From contig NZ_QRGP01000002.1 in the NCBI RefSeq assembly GCF_003367235.1, positions 310,001-374,000 on the forward strand: a stretch of 64,000 nucleotides of DNA. Reading direction: 5' to 3'. This document shows positions 51,441 through 60,109 of the stretch, piece by piece (position 1 is the first letter of the stretch; each line of letters begins with the position of its first letter). The position numbers and the translations under genes are program-made. The notes under the pieces are model-generated. The model was not told where the DNA came from, did not search any database, and saw only the letters and a list, made by a program, of their open reading frames with translations. The stretch comes from Sphingorhabdus pulchriflava. GTDB taxonomy: Bacteria; Pseudomonadota; Alphaproteobacteria; Sphingomonadales; Sphingomonadaceae.

Positions 51441-51839
51441 TTAAGCGGCGCGACCTGAAGCCGTTTGGACCTCTTTCACAATCGCTACTTCTTCGCCGTT
51501 ATGATTTTGTGGCATAGGTACAGCGATGCTGCCTGACGGAGGCTTGGGGAGTCCTGCACCAAACATGCGCGTTCCCAGACCTACCTGCTTTTGGGTTTCG
51601 CCAAGCGCATGATGCGCATCGGTTATCATCTGGCGGACATTGCCTGCCGCTGCAACGGCCTGCGTCACTTTGGTCACGGCATCCTGCCCCACCATCGCCG
51701 ACATCCGTGTTTCGAACCGTGCGACCGGCAATGTGGCGGCAAGACGGGCAATCTTGATGATGGCGTCGTCGATGGCGTTTTCGGCTTCGTGCAGATCGGC
51801 GGCGATGCGCTGAGCGGCTTTGATACGGTCTTTTAGCAT
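51441..51839 (-). CDS. Helical protein of unknown function
   Basis: A 132-residue soluble protein, predicted mostly helical for its first 90 residues (MLKDRIKAAQRIAADLHEAENAIDDAIIKIARLAA quoted in part, then AVAAAGNVRQMITDAHHALGE), followed by a flexible proline-rich tail. No signal peptide, no cysteine. A scaffold or chemotaxis-like helper role is possible but not shown. It is encoded between the LuxR-HTH membrane protein and the four-TM protein, on the same strand with short gaps. Confidence 0.65.
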   Translation of the reverse strand: MLKDRIKAAQRIAADLHEAENAIDDAIIKIARLAATLPVARFETRMSAMVGQDAVTKVTQAVAAAGNVRQMITDAHHALGETQKQVGLGTRMFGAGLPKPPSGSIAVPMPQNHNGEEVAIVKEVQTASGRAA

Positions 51840-51897
51840 GCAGATTTCCTGTTCGGTTGCGTGCTACCATAATGGCAGCACGGTGAGGACAGCCCGG

Positions 51898-52374
51898 TCA
51901 GGTCAGCATCGCTCCCAAACCGAGCAGAACGGAATAAAGGGCGGCGAAAGCCATGATGGTTCCGAATGCAATCAAGATCGGCCACAGGATACGCTCCCTC
52001 CGGCCATGCGAATTATATGGCCGACCCCGCGTCGGAAACGGATACCCAATCCCTGTTTTGGGAAACCGGTATCCGCTTTCGTGCGAAGCCCCGCTGTCAT
52101 CGGCCGATGCGAATTGCGGTCCAAGCTGCGGAGCTTGATATATCAAAGGTTGAGGTCCGTTTCCGGCACTGGCGGCAACGATGCGCGCAGCGTCAATTCG
52201 AGACGTAACCCCCAATATGCGGTTCGCGCGCCTTAGCCGTTCATCGACTGTGTGCGGCGAAACGCCCATGATACGGGCGATTTCCTTGGAGCTGCGGTGC
52301 GCGAACACGTGCCGCAAAGTCTCAACTTGCACGGCACTTAATTTCTCGACGCGTTGGTCCTGATTATCGCCCAC
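51898..52374 (-). CDS. LuxR-type HTH protein with C-terminal TM helix
   Basis: A 158-residue protein. Residues 1-75 carry a LuxR/GerE helix-turn-helix (LSAVQVETLRHVFAHRSSKEIARIMGVSPHTVDERLRRANRILGV in pieces). A flexible acidic-aromatic linker follows, and the last 30 residues form a TM helix (ILWPILIAFGTIMAFAALYSVL) near the C-terminus. So DNA binding is at the N-terminus and the C-terminus is tethered to the membrane. The layout matches that of the larger protein at 28844. It precedes two further unknown membrane/helical genes, suggesting that it controls or works with them. Confidence 0.78.
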   Translation of the reverse strand: MGDNQDQRVEKLSAVQVETLRHVFAHRSSKEIARIMGVSPHTVDERLRRANRILGVTSRIDAARIVAASAGNGPQPLIYQAPQLGPQFASADDSGASHESGYRFPKTGIGYPFPTRGRPYNSHGRRERILWPILIAFGTIMAFAALYSVLLGLGAMLT

Positions 52375-52486
52375 ACCTCCATGTTAACGATATTTCTTAC
52401 GCGCGTGCCATATAATATTGGTTAGGATTTTACATCTTGGCAGATACGGCAGGTCCAAGATTGCGGCATGGTCGTCAATCGTGCAT

Positions 52487-52699
52487 ATGGACGACATGTT
52501 GATGATGAACCGCAATAAAGAAGCCCGACTTCACTATATGGCCAACGGCTTTCGTATGCTTTCTAGCGGCGACCATGTTCGCTGCGCGGTCAGTGGAGAG
52601 CAAATCCCGCTCGACGAACTGCGTTATTGGAGCGTCGCCTTGCAGGAACCTTACGCTTCGCCTGAAATTTCCGTGAAGGCAGCGCTGGGTAAGCGCTGA
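52487..52699 (+). CDS. DUF2093 domain protein
   Basis: A 70-residue protein matching DUF2093, common in Alphaproteobacteria. The core is LHYMANGFRMLSSGDHVRCAVSGEQIPLDELRYWSVALQE (in part), with one conserved cysteine in VRCAVSG. Family members are small and of unknown function. ATG 52487 is chosen because family proteins start just before the MxMNR segment; a longer reading to 52418 is not needed. It lies upstream of an M23 peptidase gene on the same strand. Confidence 0.8.
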   Translation: MDDMLMMNRNKEARLHYMANGFRMLSSGDHVRCAVSGEQIPLDELRYWSVALQEPYASPEISVKAALGKR

Positions 52700-52710
52700 T
52701 ATACAAAGCG

Positions 52711-53625
52711 GTGATATTAAATTCCAAAACTGCCGTGCTGCTGTTTGTTGCGGCTGTCGCCAGTTGCACCGCTCACCCGTCCGCCGAGCCATTGCCTGTA
52801 GCAGTCAGTCCACCTGCAAAGGTAGAGCCAACAAAGTTTGATGCACCTGTGACGCCGCACAGTGCGCGCGATCAGTTCTGGTTGGCCCGTCCGGCTGTGC
52901 AGGGTTCGGTTACGATCGCGCGTGCGCCTTCCGACGCGGTAAAGGTCACATTCAACGGCGCACAGGTTCCACTGAGCGCCGATGGCTTTTTGCTGGTCGG
53001 TTTTGATCGTGATGCAGAAAATAGTGCCAGCCTCGTCGCTCATCGCGCCGATGGCACGCTGATCGAGCAATATATCCCGGTGCGCCCGGGAAACTGGGCG
53101 ATCCAGCATGTGAACGCCAATCCTTTGGGAGCCGCGAAAACGAGCGAAGAGTTTCAGGCCAGGCGAGGCCCGGAACTCGCACGCATTAACGCGGCCCGCG
53201 CCCAGATTCATGACAGTGGCGGTTGGCGACAGGATTTTATCTGGCCGCTAAAAGGCAGGATTTCGGGAAGGTTCGGTGCCCAGCGTGTCTACAATGGCAC
53301 GCCCGGCAGCTATCATAGCGGCCTCGATATTGCGATGCCGACCGGTACGGCCTTTGTGGCTCCAGCAGATGGAATTGTCACTTTGACCGCCAAGCAGCCC
53401 TTCACGCTGGAGGGGCATCTACTGATGATTGACCATGGTATGGGGCTAAACAGCGCATTTCTGCATTGTTCTGAACTATTGGTCGAAGAAGGCCAGGTGG
53501 TGAAACAGGGGCAGGTCATCGGCCGGGTCGGAGCAACGGGTCGGGCCAGTGGACCGCACTTACACTGGGGAATGAAATGGCGCGCGGCGCGTGTTGATCC
53601 GCTGGCGTTGCTGCCTGCGCAATAG
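52711..53625 (+). CDS. M23 family metallopeptidase lipoprotein-like
   Basis: A 304-residue exported protein. The N-terminus TAVLLFVAAVASCTAHPS has a lipobox-like ending (VASC), so it is probably lipidated. The middle is a beta-rich linker domain; the C-terminal M23 domain has YHSGLDIAMPTG (HxxxD), HGMGLNSAFLHCS and GPHLHWGM (HLH), giving a complete zinc site. It should cleave peptidoglycan cross-links. The start is GTG at 52711. It lies 11 bases after the DUF2093 gene and upstream of the TonB-dependent receptor, 232 bases away. Confidence 0.88.
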   Translation: MILNSKTAVLLFVAAVASCTAHPSAEPLPVAVSPPAKVEPTKFDAPVTPHSARDQFWLARPAVQGSVTIARAPSDAVKVTFNGAQVPLSADGFLLVGFDRDAENSASLVAHRADGTLIEQYIPVRPGNWAIQHVNANPLGAAKTSEEFQARRGPELARINAARAQIHDSGGWRQDFIWPLKGRISGRFGAQRVYNGTPGSYHSGLDIAMPTGTAFVAPADGIVTLTAKQPFTLEGHLLMIDHGMGLNSAFLHCSELLVEEGQVVKQGQVIGRVGATGRASGPHLHWGMKWRAARVDPLALLPAQ

Positions 53626-53857
53626 GCTACGTTGCGCTACGCTTACCGTGTTGCAAAATAGTTACAATTGGCGAAAAACGGCGTTCTAGCACGGCATTTT
53701 CTTTGCCCTTTGCGCAAAAATGTTCCAACAGCCATGGCAATCTGGAGGGGACTGTGCTGCTCGCAAGGCAGTATTTCCGGCATTCAGAGAATTTGAAACG
53801 ACGATTCCGGCTCCTTTTTGGGGCAGTTTCGTCATCACAGATATAGGGGCTGGACAC

Positions 53858-56800
53858 GTGAAAATGACACGTCTTAGCAATTTGAAGTCGACGACCGCGC
53901 CGCTGGTGCTTGGTCTCGCAATGATTTCGACCCCCGTCTTCGCACAGGATGCGGCAGACGAGGCAGCAGACGAAGGTACGCCCATCGTCGTCACCGGTTC
54001 GCGCATCGCGCGTCCCAACCTCGATTCGAACAGCCCGGTTTCGGTTGTCACGGGCGAGCAAGCAGTCGCAAACGCAGACGTTACGCTCGACACCTTCCTC
54101 AACACCCTGCCCGGTGTTAACCCGGCGGGTACCACCACTTCGAACAACCCCGGCAACGGCGGTCAGTCGAACATCAACCTTCGTGGTCTCGGTTCGAACC
54201 GTAACCTTGTGCTGATCAACGGTCGTCGCCCGATGGTGTCGGCTTCGGATCAGACGGTCGACTTGAACACCATTCCGCAGGGCTTGATCGAGCGTATCGA
54301 CGTGACCACCGGCGGTGCAGGTGCGGCCTATGGTGCCGACGCTATCGCAGGTGTCGTCAACATGATCCTGAAGGATGATTTTGAAGGCCTCGATCTTCGC
54401 GCGACCTATTCGAACACTGTTTCGGAAATGGATGCCCGCGAATATCAGATCAGCGGCACCATCGGCGGCAACTTTGCCGACGGCCGTGGTAATATCGCCT
54501 TCTCGGCTGAATATTCAAACCGTCAGGGTCTTGTGAAAGGCCAGCGCGGCTTTGCCTCGCAGGCAACTTCGACCACAGGTTCGTTCCCGACCGGTACGTT
54601 CGTCAACAGCTCGACCAACCCGATCACTCAGGCTGCTGTTAATGCATTGTTTGCCGGCTATGGCGTTGCGGCAGCGCAAACGCCGACGATCACGCAGTTG
54701 GGCTTTAACTCGGACGGAACCTTGTTCGGTCGTGGCACATTCAACAGCCCAGTAGACGTATCAAACTTCCGCTATTCGGTTGACTCGCCTGCAAATCCGA
54801 ACCTGAACTTCTTCCCGGATTTCTACAGCTACAACTTCGACATCATCAACCTGTTGGTCCTGCCGCTTGAGCGCAAGTCGGCATTTCTGGCTGGGCATTA
54901 TGAAATTAACCCATCGTTCGATTTCTTCATGCAGGGTGGCTTCACCGAATATTCGTCGTCCACCGCGCTTGCGCCGACCCCTGTAAGCACGGGTATTGTC
55001 AATACCTTGTCGTCTGCGTCGCAATTGAATGCCCGCTCGCCGCTGGTCACCTTGACACATGATGCGGGTGCTGGCGCGGGCGTAACGGCTGGCCGCATCA
55101 CCGGGTTCGTCGTTCCGGTAACAAACCCGTTTATTTCGGCTGATTTGCGTTCGTTGTTGAACACCCGGACTGGCAACGATCCCAATCTCACGGGCTCGGG
55201 GGCCGCTGAAGGCGTTCGCATCGGCTATCGTTTCCTTGGTACCGGTCTTCGTGAGTCAACAAACGAAAACGAAGTTCTTCAAGCACTCGCTGGCCTTCGT
55301 GGTGAGATCGCTCCCGGCTGGCGCTATGAAGCCTATTACAGTTGGGGCAAAACCACCATTGACACAACTGCTGCCGGTAACGTCAACGTCCAGCAGGTTC
55401 AGCGCTTGCTCGAAGCTCCGGATGGTGGCGCCAGCCTTTGCGCAGGCGGGTTCAATCCGTTCGGTATCCAGCCGCTTTCGCAAGCTTGCGTAGATTTTGT
55501 GGACGAAGTTGGTCGTACCAAAACTACCTTCACGCAGAAAATTGCCCAGGCCTATGTTAGCGGTGAACTGACCGAACTGCCCGGCGGTCCGCTCGGCGTC
55601 GTCTTCGGTGTCGAATCGCGCAAGTTCCGCTACGCATTCGATCCGGGCGCCCTGTTCGGTCCGATTGCCGGCTTCAACACCGGTACGCCTGACCTTGGTA
55701 CCAACAGCTTCCTCGATTTCTTCGCTGAGCTTCGCGCTCCGATCATGGATAATCTGGAACTGTCGCTGACTGCGCGTCATTCGAAGAGCGACTTCAACGA
55801 CATCGCCAACGGTGTTGACGGAACGCCTTCTAAGGATTGGGCATATGGCGGTACGTTGTCTTACTCGCCGGTCGATGCGGTTCGTCTGCGTGCCAGCTAC
55901 CAGCACTCGGTTCGTGCACCGAACTTTGGTGAACTCTTCTCGGGCGGTGGCAGCTTCCCGCAGATCTTTGATCCTTGCTCGGTCACCTCGAACTTCCGTA
56001 CCACCGGTGGCGCTGCAGCAGCGAATATCTGCCGCAACGGCGCATTTGGTGGCGCAGGCCGTGGCGTTGGTGCTGGTACTCTCAACACCTTTGTGGCCAC
56101 TCCGGGCGCTCAGGCGTTTATCACCGTTACCGGTAACCCGAACCTGAAACCCGAAAAGTCGGATACTTTCACCGTTGGTGGCGTGTTCTCGGCAGCTGGC
56201 TTCACCGGCTCGATCGACTATTACAACATCAAGATCACCGACACGATCTTTAACCCAGACGTCAATGAAATCATTGCTTCGTGCTATGGTTACAATGACA
56301 TCAATCCCGGTCTTGATCCGAACAGCCCGTACTGCGCTGGTATTGCCCGTTCGGGCGATGCCATCACCGGCATTTACTTGCCTGCGTCGCTCGGCGGTGA
56401 CGCCAATGGTTACTTCCAGGCGGTTAACCAGGGCTCGGTGAAAACTTCAGGTGTCGATGTTCAATTGGGTTATCGCTTGCCGACCGAATTTGTTTCGGAA
56501 ACCTCGGCAATCAACTTCAATCTGTTGGTAAGCTACCTGATCGACTTCAAGAATGTTGGTCTTGGTGGTTTGAAGACCGACTATGCCGGCTCGGCTTCCT
56601 TCTTCGGTGCAGGTCTGGGAACCAGCTTCCCGCGCTGGAAGGGCAACTTGAATGTGGCATGGACCCTGAATGAAAATCTGAAGTTCGATACCCGCGTTCG
56701 CTACATCCACAAGATGGTCAACCGCGCTGCCAAGCAGTATGTTGGTGAAACCTTCTCGGGTCCGGGTGCAGCATGGTATTTCGACTTCGGTCTGGAAGCC

Positions 56801-56953
56801 AATGTCGATGCGCTTACCTTCCGCCTCGGTTTGAACAACGCGTTCGACCGCAAACCGGAAACCTATGCGCCGAACGTACAGTCGGGCACCGATCCGTCGC
56901 TCTACGACGTTCTCGGCCGCCGCGCTTATGTGTCGGCTCGCCTGCGCTTCTAA
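53858..56953 (+). CDS. TonB-dependent receptor
   Basis: An outer-membrane TonB-dependent transporter of about 1031 residues. Start GTG 53858 is chosen because AGGGG lies at the right distance; ATG follows two codons later. The signal peptide ends PVFAQ. A TonB-box-like TPIVVTGSRIARP starts the mature protein; the plug follows (DTFLNTLPGVNPAG, NINLRGLGSNRNLVLINGRRPM) and then a long barrel with the usual AspAsn/Gly-rich extracellular loops, ending in YVSARLRF. No N-terminal signalling (STN) domain is present, so it is not a classical sigma/anti-sigma regulated receptor. It is followed by a strong terminator and a TPR-sulfotransferase gene, a pairing that recurs in sphingomonads as far as I recall. 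Confidence 0.93.
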   Translation: MKMTRLSNLKSTTAPLVLGLAMISTPVFAQDAADEAADEGTPIVVTGSRIARPNLDSNSPVSVVTGEQAVANADVTLDTFLNTLPGVNPAGTTTSNNPGNGGQSNINLRGLGSNRNLVLINGRRPMVSASDQTVDLNTIPQGLIERIDVTTGGAGAAYGADAIAGVVNMILKDDFEGLDLRATYSNTVSEMDAREYQISGTIGGNFADGRGNIAFSAEYSNRQGLVKGQRGFASQATSTTGSFPTGTFVNSSTNPITQAAVNALFAGYGVAAAQTPTITQLGFNSDGTLFGRGTFNSPVDVSNFRYSVDSPANPNLNFFPDFYSYNFDIINLLVLPLERKSAFLAGHYEINPSFDFFMQGGFTEYSSSTALAPTPVSTGIVNTLSSASQLNARSPLVTLTHDAGAGAGVTAGRITGFVVPVTNPFISADLRSLLNTRTGNDPNLTGSGAAEGVRIGYRFLGTGLRESTNENEVLQALAGLRGEIAPGWRYEAYYSWGKTTIDTTAAGNVNVQQVQRLLEAPDGGASLCAGGFNPFGIQPLSQACVDFVDEVGRTKTTFTQKIAQAYVSGELTELPGGPLGVVFGVESRKFRYAFDPGALFGPIAGFNTGTPDLGTNSFLDFFAELRAPIMDNLELSLTARHSKSDFNDIANGVDGTPSKDWAYGGTLSYSPVDAVRLRASYQHSVRAPNFGELFSGGGSFPQIFDPCSVTSNFRTTGGAAAANICRNGAFGGAGRGVGAGTLNTFVATPGAQAFITVTGNPNLKPEKSDTFTVGGVFSAAGFTGSIDYYNIKITDTIFNPDVNEIIASCYGYNDINPGLDPNSPYCAGIARSGDAITGIYLPASLGGDANGYFQAVNQGSVKTSGVDVQLGYRLPTEFVSETSAINFNLLVSYLIDFKNVGLGGLKTDYAGSASFFGAGLGTSFPRWKGNLNVAWTLNENLKFDTRVRYIHKMVNRAAKQYVGETFSGPGAAWYFDFGLEANVDALTFRLGLNNAFDRKPETYAPNVQSGTDPSLYDVLGRRAYVSARLRF

Positions 56954-56974
56954 CGCAAGCTAAAGCAAAAAAGG

Positions 56975-57006
56975 AAAGGGCGGGACTGGTTTCCCGCCCT
57001 TTTTCT
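56975..57006 (+). terminator. Terminator between receptor and TPR-sulfotransferase
   Basis: AAAGGGCGGGA, loop CTGGTT, TCCCGCCCTTT, then further T. The arms are perfect over 11 bases. It ends 16 bases before the next ATG, so most receptor transcripts should stop here, with possible read-through into the TPR gene. Confidence 0.9.
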
Positions 57007-57021
57007 ATCTAGGACGCAGGC

Positions 57022-59010
57022 ATGAAATCACAGGAACGGATGCGGGCGGCTCATGCGGCCTATCAAAAAGGCGATTTGTCAGGAGCGTTGGTACAGGCCG
57101 AAGCGGTGTTGAAAGCCCTGCCGCGCGATCATGTCGCTCTCCAATTTGCTGGCGTCGTTGCAGCGCAGGCTGGATTTCCGGAAAAAGCGTCTGATTTCCT
57201 TCGCAAAGCGATTGCCTGTGGTGGTGACAATGACGATAATCGAATCAACCTCGCAAAAGTACTCGCCGAACTAGGGCAATGGAACGAGGCTCTAAAACTA
57301 TGTCAGCCACCTGATGGAAAACCGTCTCAAGACCTGCAAAGGCTAGAAGCAGATCTGCTTAAAGCGCAAGGTCGCCCGAATGAAGCAGTATGGGCCTATG
57401 AACGTATAGTTCACGAGCAGCCTGACAATTTTGACGCTTGGAACAATTTGGGTAATGCCCGCCATGAATCGGGCGATTTGGATGCTGCGATGGATGCTTT
57501 CCAGCGTGCCCGACAGTTGAAGCCTCAGGAGTCGATCGTTTTCACAAATATCGCTCGTGTGCTCATGTCGAAGGATCGATATGAAGACGCCTGCCTTATG
57601 CTCGAAAAAGCTGCGTTGCTTGCGCCCCAGGACCCGGCGCCGCTAATTGAACTCGGCAGGACATTGACGAGCATGGACCATCCCGAGGCTGGTCTGCGGG
57701 CTCTGGGTGACGCTGCCAGACTCGATCCCAAAAATCCCAGAGTCTTTGTGTCCATCGGACAGGCCTTTACAGACTTGTCCAATCAGCCGCAGGCGGAGCG
57801 CGCCTTCAAATTTGCGCTGCAGGCCGATGCAAAAAATCCGGTCGGCTATCTCAATCTCGGCATATTGCTGGAAAAGGCAAATCGCGTTGACGAACTTTCC
57901 GCACTTGTTGCGGCGGCCCGGCAGCATGGTGTGGATGGGCCAGAAATCAGTTATCTGGAAGCGTTGATGCTAAGCCGTGCTGGCAAGCTTGATGAAGCGC
58001 TGCAGTTGGCGAAATCAATTTCGTCCACCGCCATCAATGAAGCTACAATTGCGCAGTTGAAGGGACAGTTGGCGGATAAACTAGGACTGATTGACGAAGC
58101 CTTCTGGGCCTATGAAGACATGAACCGGGCAATGGCGCAAAGCCCATTGGGTTTAAGTGTCGATCGCAGTGCCTATCAGCGCAATATGGATGGTCTCAGA
58201 CATCAGACCACGGCTGACTGGTTTGCGGGTTGGCCGAAAGTTGACGTTTCACGCGATCCTCCATCTCCGGTGTTCCTCGTCGGATTCCCTCGATCAGGCA
58301 CAACTCTGCTTGATACCATATTGATGGGGCATAGCGACACGCACGTACTGGAGGAAATCCCGCTGATCGAAACAGTTGCCCAGGCCGTGGGCGATTTGAC
58401 GCGCGTCGGTGAGTTGAGCGCCAATGAGGTGGCGGCGATGCGGGAGCTTTATTTTCAAGAACTTGCAAAGGCTTCGCCCGTTCCTGCCGGTAAGATGGTG
58501 ATCGACAAGAACCCTTTGTCGATGGTGCGCATGCCACTGATCCACCGTCTTTTCCCCGATGCGAAAATCATACTTGCGATGCGGCATCCATGCGATGTCG
58601 TGCTCAGTTGTTACATGCAGAATTTTAAGCCTACCGAAGCCATGTCGAGCTTTCTTGATCTTGCCAATGCAGCGCGAACTTATGATCGCATTTTCGCTTA
58701 TTGGGAGACGTGCCGCAAAGTTTTACCGCTCGATGTGCACATGCTGCGCTATGAAGCGATGGTGGAAGACGTCGAAAGCGAAGTGCGGCCGCTGTTCGAC
58801 TTTCTGGGGCTTGAATGGGAAAGTGGCGTGCTGGACCACCAGAAAACCGCTCGTGAGCGGGGCTACATTCGTACACCCAGCTATGCGCAGGTTACCGAGA
58901 AGGTCTATTCGTCCGCCAGCGGCCGTTGGCAGCGTTACCGGAAGTATATGAACGAGGTGCTGCCCATTTTGCAGCCATGGGCAAAAGCCTATGGCTATGA
59001 AGTCGATTGA
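57022..59010 (+). CDS. TPR-repeat sulfotransferase
   Basis: A 662-residue fusion. Residues 1-400 are a run of tetratricopeptide repeats (e.g. DNFDAWNNLGNARHESGDLDAAMDAFQRARQLKP in part; NPVGYLNLGILLEKANRVDELSALVAAA). The C-terminal 240 residues are a PAPS-dependent sulfotransferase: the 5'-phosphosulfate loop VGFPRSGTTLLDTIL near residue 419, the 3'-phosphate motif MRHPCDVVLSCY near residue 520, and FLGLEWESGVLDH near 595. It should transfer sulfate from PAPS to a protein or glycan acceptor; the TPR part probably recruits it. No signal peptide, so it acts in the cytoplasm. It stands at the head of the modification cluster. Confidence 0.9.
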   Translation: MKSQERMRAAHAAYQKGDLSGALVQAEAVLKALPRDHVALQFAGVVAAQAGFPEKASDFLRKAIACGGDNDDNRINLAKVLAELGQWNEALKLCQPPDGKPSQDLQRLEADLLKAQGRPNEAVWAYERIVHEQPDNFDAWNNLGNARHESGDLDAAMDAFQRARQLKPQESIVFTNIARVLMSKDRYEDACLMLEKAALLAPQDPAPLIELGRTLTSMDHPEAGLRALGDAARLDPKNPRVFVSIGQAFTDLSNQPQAERAFKFALQADAKNPVGYLNLGILLEKANRVDELSALVAAARQHGVDGPEISYLEALMLSRAGKLDEALQLAKSISSTAINEATIAQLKGQLADKLGLIDEAFWAYEDMNRAMAQSPLGLSVDRSAYQRNMDGLRHQTTADWFAGWPKVDVSRDPPSPVFLVGFPRSGTTLLDTILMGHSDTHVLEEIPLIETVAQAVGDLTRVGELSANEVAAMRELYFQELAKASPVPAGKMVIDKNPLSMVRMPLIHRLFPDAKIILAMRHPCDVVLSCYMQNFKPTEAMSSFLDLANAARTYDRIFAYWETCRKVLPLDVHMLRYEAMVEDVESEVRPLFDFLGLEWESGVLDHQKTARERGYIRTPSYAQVTEKVYSSASGRWQRYRKYMNEVLPILQPWAKAYGYEVD

Positions 59011-59126
59011 TAATTTTGGTCATACGGCGCTGCTGACGCTCCTAACAGATACTAGTTCTCTTCGCCTGTTGCGTGCAGCGGCTGCTTGCTGCAACTTCAT
59101 TGAATCCGGTCAATGGAGAAATGAAT

Positions 59127-59387
59127 ATGCGCAAGCTGAAATTGTTGGTTGTCTTCGCAATCTCTGCGCCTGCATTGTCCGTTGTTCCTGCCGCTGCTGA
59201 TAATGGCTCACAGGATGGCGACCGGATGATTTGCAAATACCGCCAACAAACTGGTACCCGGTTCAAGACCAAAATTTGCAAGACCGCGGCGCAATGGGAA
59301 GCCATGGCCGAAGAGCATCGAAACGCGCTGAAGCAAATTGTCGATCTTCCGCAGATAAAGGTTTGCGGACCGAACGGGTGCGACTGA
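59127..59387 (+). CDS. Small exported four-cysteine protein, copy 1
   Basis: An 86-residue protein with signal peptide (VFAISAPALSVVPAAAD). The mature part reads RMICKYRQQTGTRFKTKICK, then TAAQWEAMAEEHR, and ends QIKVCGPNGCD. Cysteines are at residues 36, 51, 80 and 85; the C-terminal pair is part of a CGPNGC loop with a final Asp. The core CKY...TGTRF...CKTAAQW is shared with copies 2 and 3 and resembles a small sphingomonad family with a CR...TGSR...C..QW pattern that I recall but cannot name. GGAG precedes the ATG. It may be the substrate of the nearby modifying enzymes (inference). Confidence 0.75.
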   Translation: MRKLKLLVVFAISAPALSVVPAAADNGSQDGDRMICKYRQQTGTRFKTKICKTAAQWEAMAEEHRNALKQIVDLPQIKVCGPNGCD

Positions 59388-59513
59388 GCATTTGCTTCGA
59401 CATTTGAGCGACAGCGTTCGACCAGCGCAACATTGGGAGTCTAGCTCGAATTTCTTACGCTGCTACATTTCGACCAGGATGGTTCGGAATATGCGAATTG
59501 GCAGGAGAATTCG

Positions 59514-59774
59514 ATGCTGAAAATGGTGTTATTCTTCGTCCCCCTTTGTACGGCTGCGCCGATGCCATTGGTCGCAATGTCGGCACCAGCCGAAATGCCC
59601 GAGGCGCGAATGATTTGCAAATATAGCCAGCAAACCGGCACAAGGTTCAAAAAGCGGACCTGCAAAACAGCTGCGGAGTGGGAGGCTATGGCCGAAGCGC
59701 ATCGTGAAGGGTTGCGCGAAACGGCCGTGCGTCCGCAGATACAGGTGTGCGACCCGCGAAATGGTTGCAACTGA
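59514..59774 (+). CDS. Small exported cysteine protein, copy 2
   Basis: An 86-residue paralogue of the previous gene: signal peptide (MLKMVLFFVPLCTAAPMPLV), then RMICKYSQQTGTRFKKRTCK, TAAEWEAMAEAHREGL and the ending QIQVCDPRNGCN. Cysteines of the mature part are at 35, 50, 79 and 85; a further Cys is in the signal peptide. The C-terminal loop CDPRNGCN ends in Asn where copy 1 ends in Asp. GGAG precedes the ATG with good spacing. Gaps of 126 and 94 bases separate it from its neighbours. Confidence 0.75.
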   Translation: MLKMVLFFVPLCTAAPMPLVAMSAPAEMPEARMICKYSQQTGTRFKKRTCKTAAEWEAMAEAHREGLRETAVRPQIQVCDPRNGCN

Positions 59775-59868
59775 TATCAGCAGTTTTCGGCGTTCCAGCC
59801 GTCGGCATTGACTGTCCCGTGCCAAATAGCCAAAAAGCGTCTGTCGATAATCAGAGGCAGATGATTTT

Positions 59869-60099
59869 ATGCGTATCATGTTAATGGGCGTCGCCGCTCT
59901 AACAATGGTTGCCCCGCTGCATGCTGACAACAAAGCTGATTCCGCCGATCGCATGATTTGCAAATATCGTCAGGAAACCGGCACGCGTTTCAAAGCAAAA
60001 GTGTGCAAGACGGCCGCGCAATGGGACGAAATGGCCGAGCAGAACCGCGCGGGACTGAAAGAATTGGTCGATAGGCCTCAGATCGAAGTAAACAAGTGA
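59869..60099 (+). CDS. Small exported cysteine protein, copy 3
   Basis: A 76-residue paralogue: short signal peptide (MRIMLMGVAALTMVAPLHAD), RMICKYRQETGTRFKAKVCK, TAAQWDEMAEQNRAGL and the ending RPQIEVNK. It keeps the two core cysteines (31 and 46) and the ICKY tyrosine but lacks the C-terminal two-cysteine loop of copies 1 and 2, so it is a shortened form. It is followed after ten bases by the Asp/Asn hydroxylase-like gene. The three copies are unlike in signal peptide and tail and alike in core, as expected of duplicated genes under core selection. Confidence 0.75.
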   Translation: MRIMLMGVAALTMVAPLHADNKADSADRMICKYRQETGTRFKAKVCKTAAQWDEMAEQNRAGLKELVDRPQIEVNK

Positions 60100-60109
60100 C
60101 CCTGTCGTC

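Noticed and set aside
59127-60099. Toxin-antitoxin or bacteriocin-immunity array
   Set aside because: All three are exported paralogues with the same core, with no partner gene pattern of toxin and immunity.
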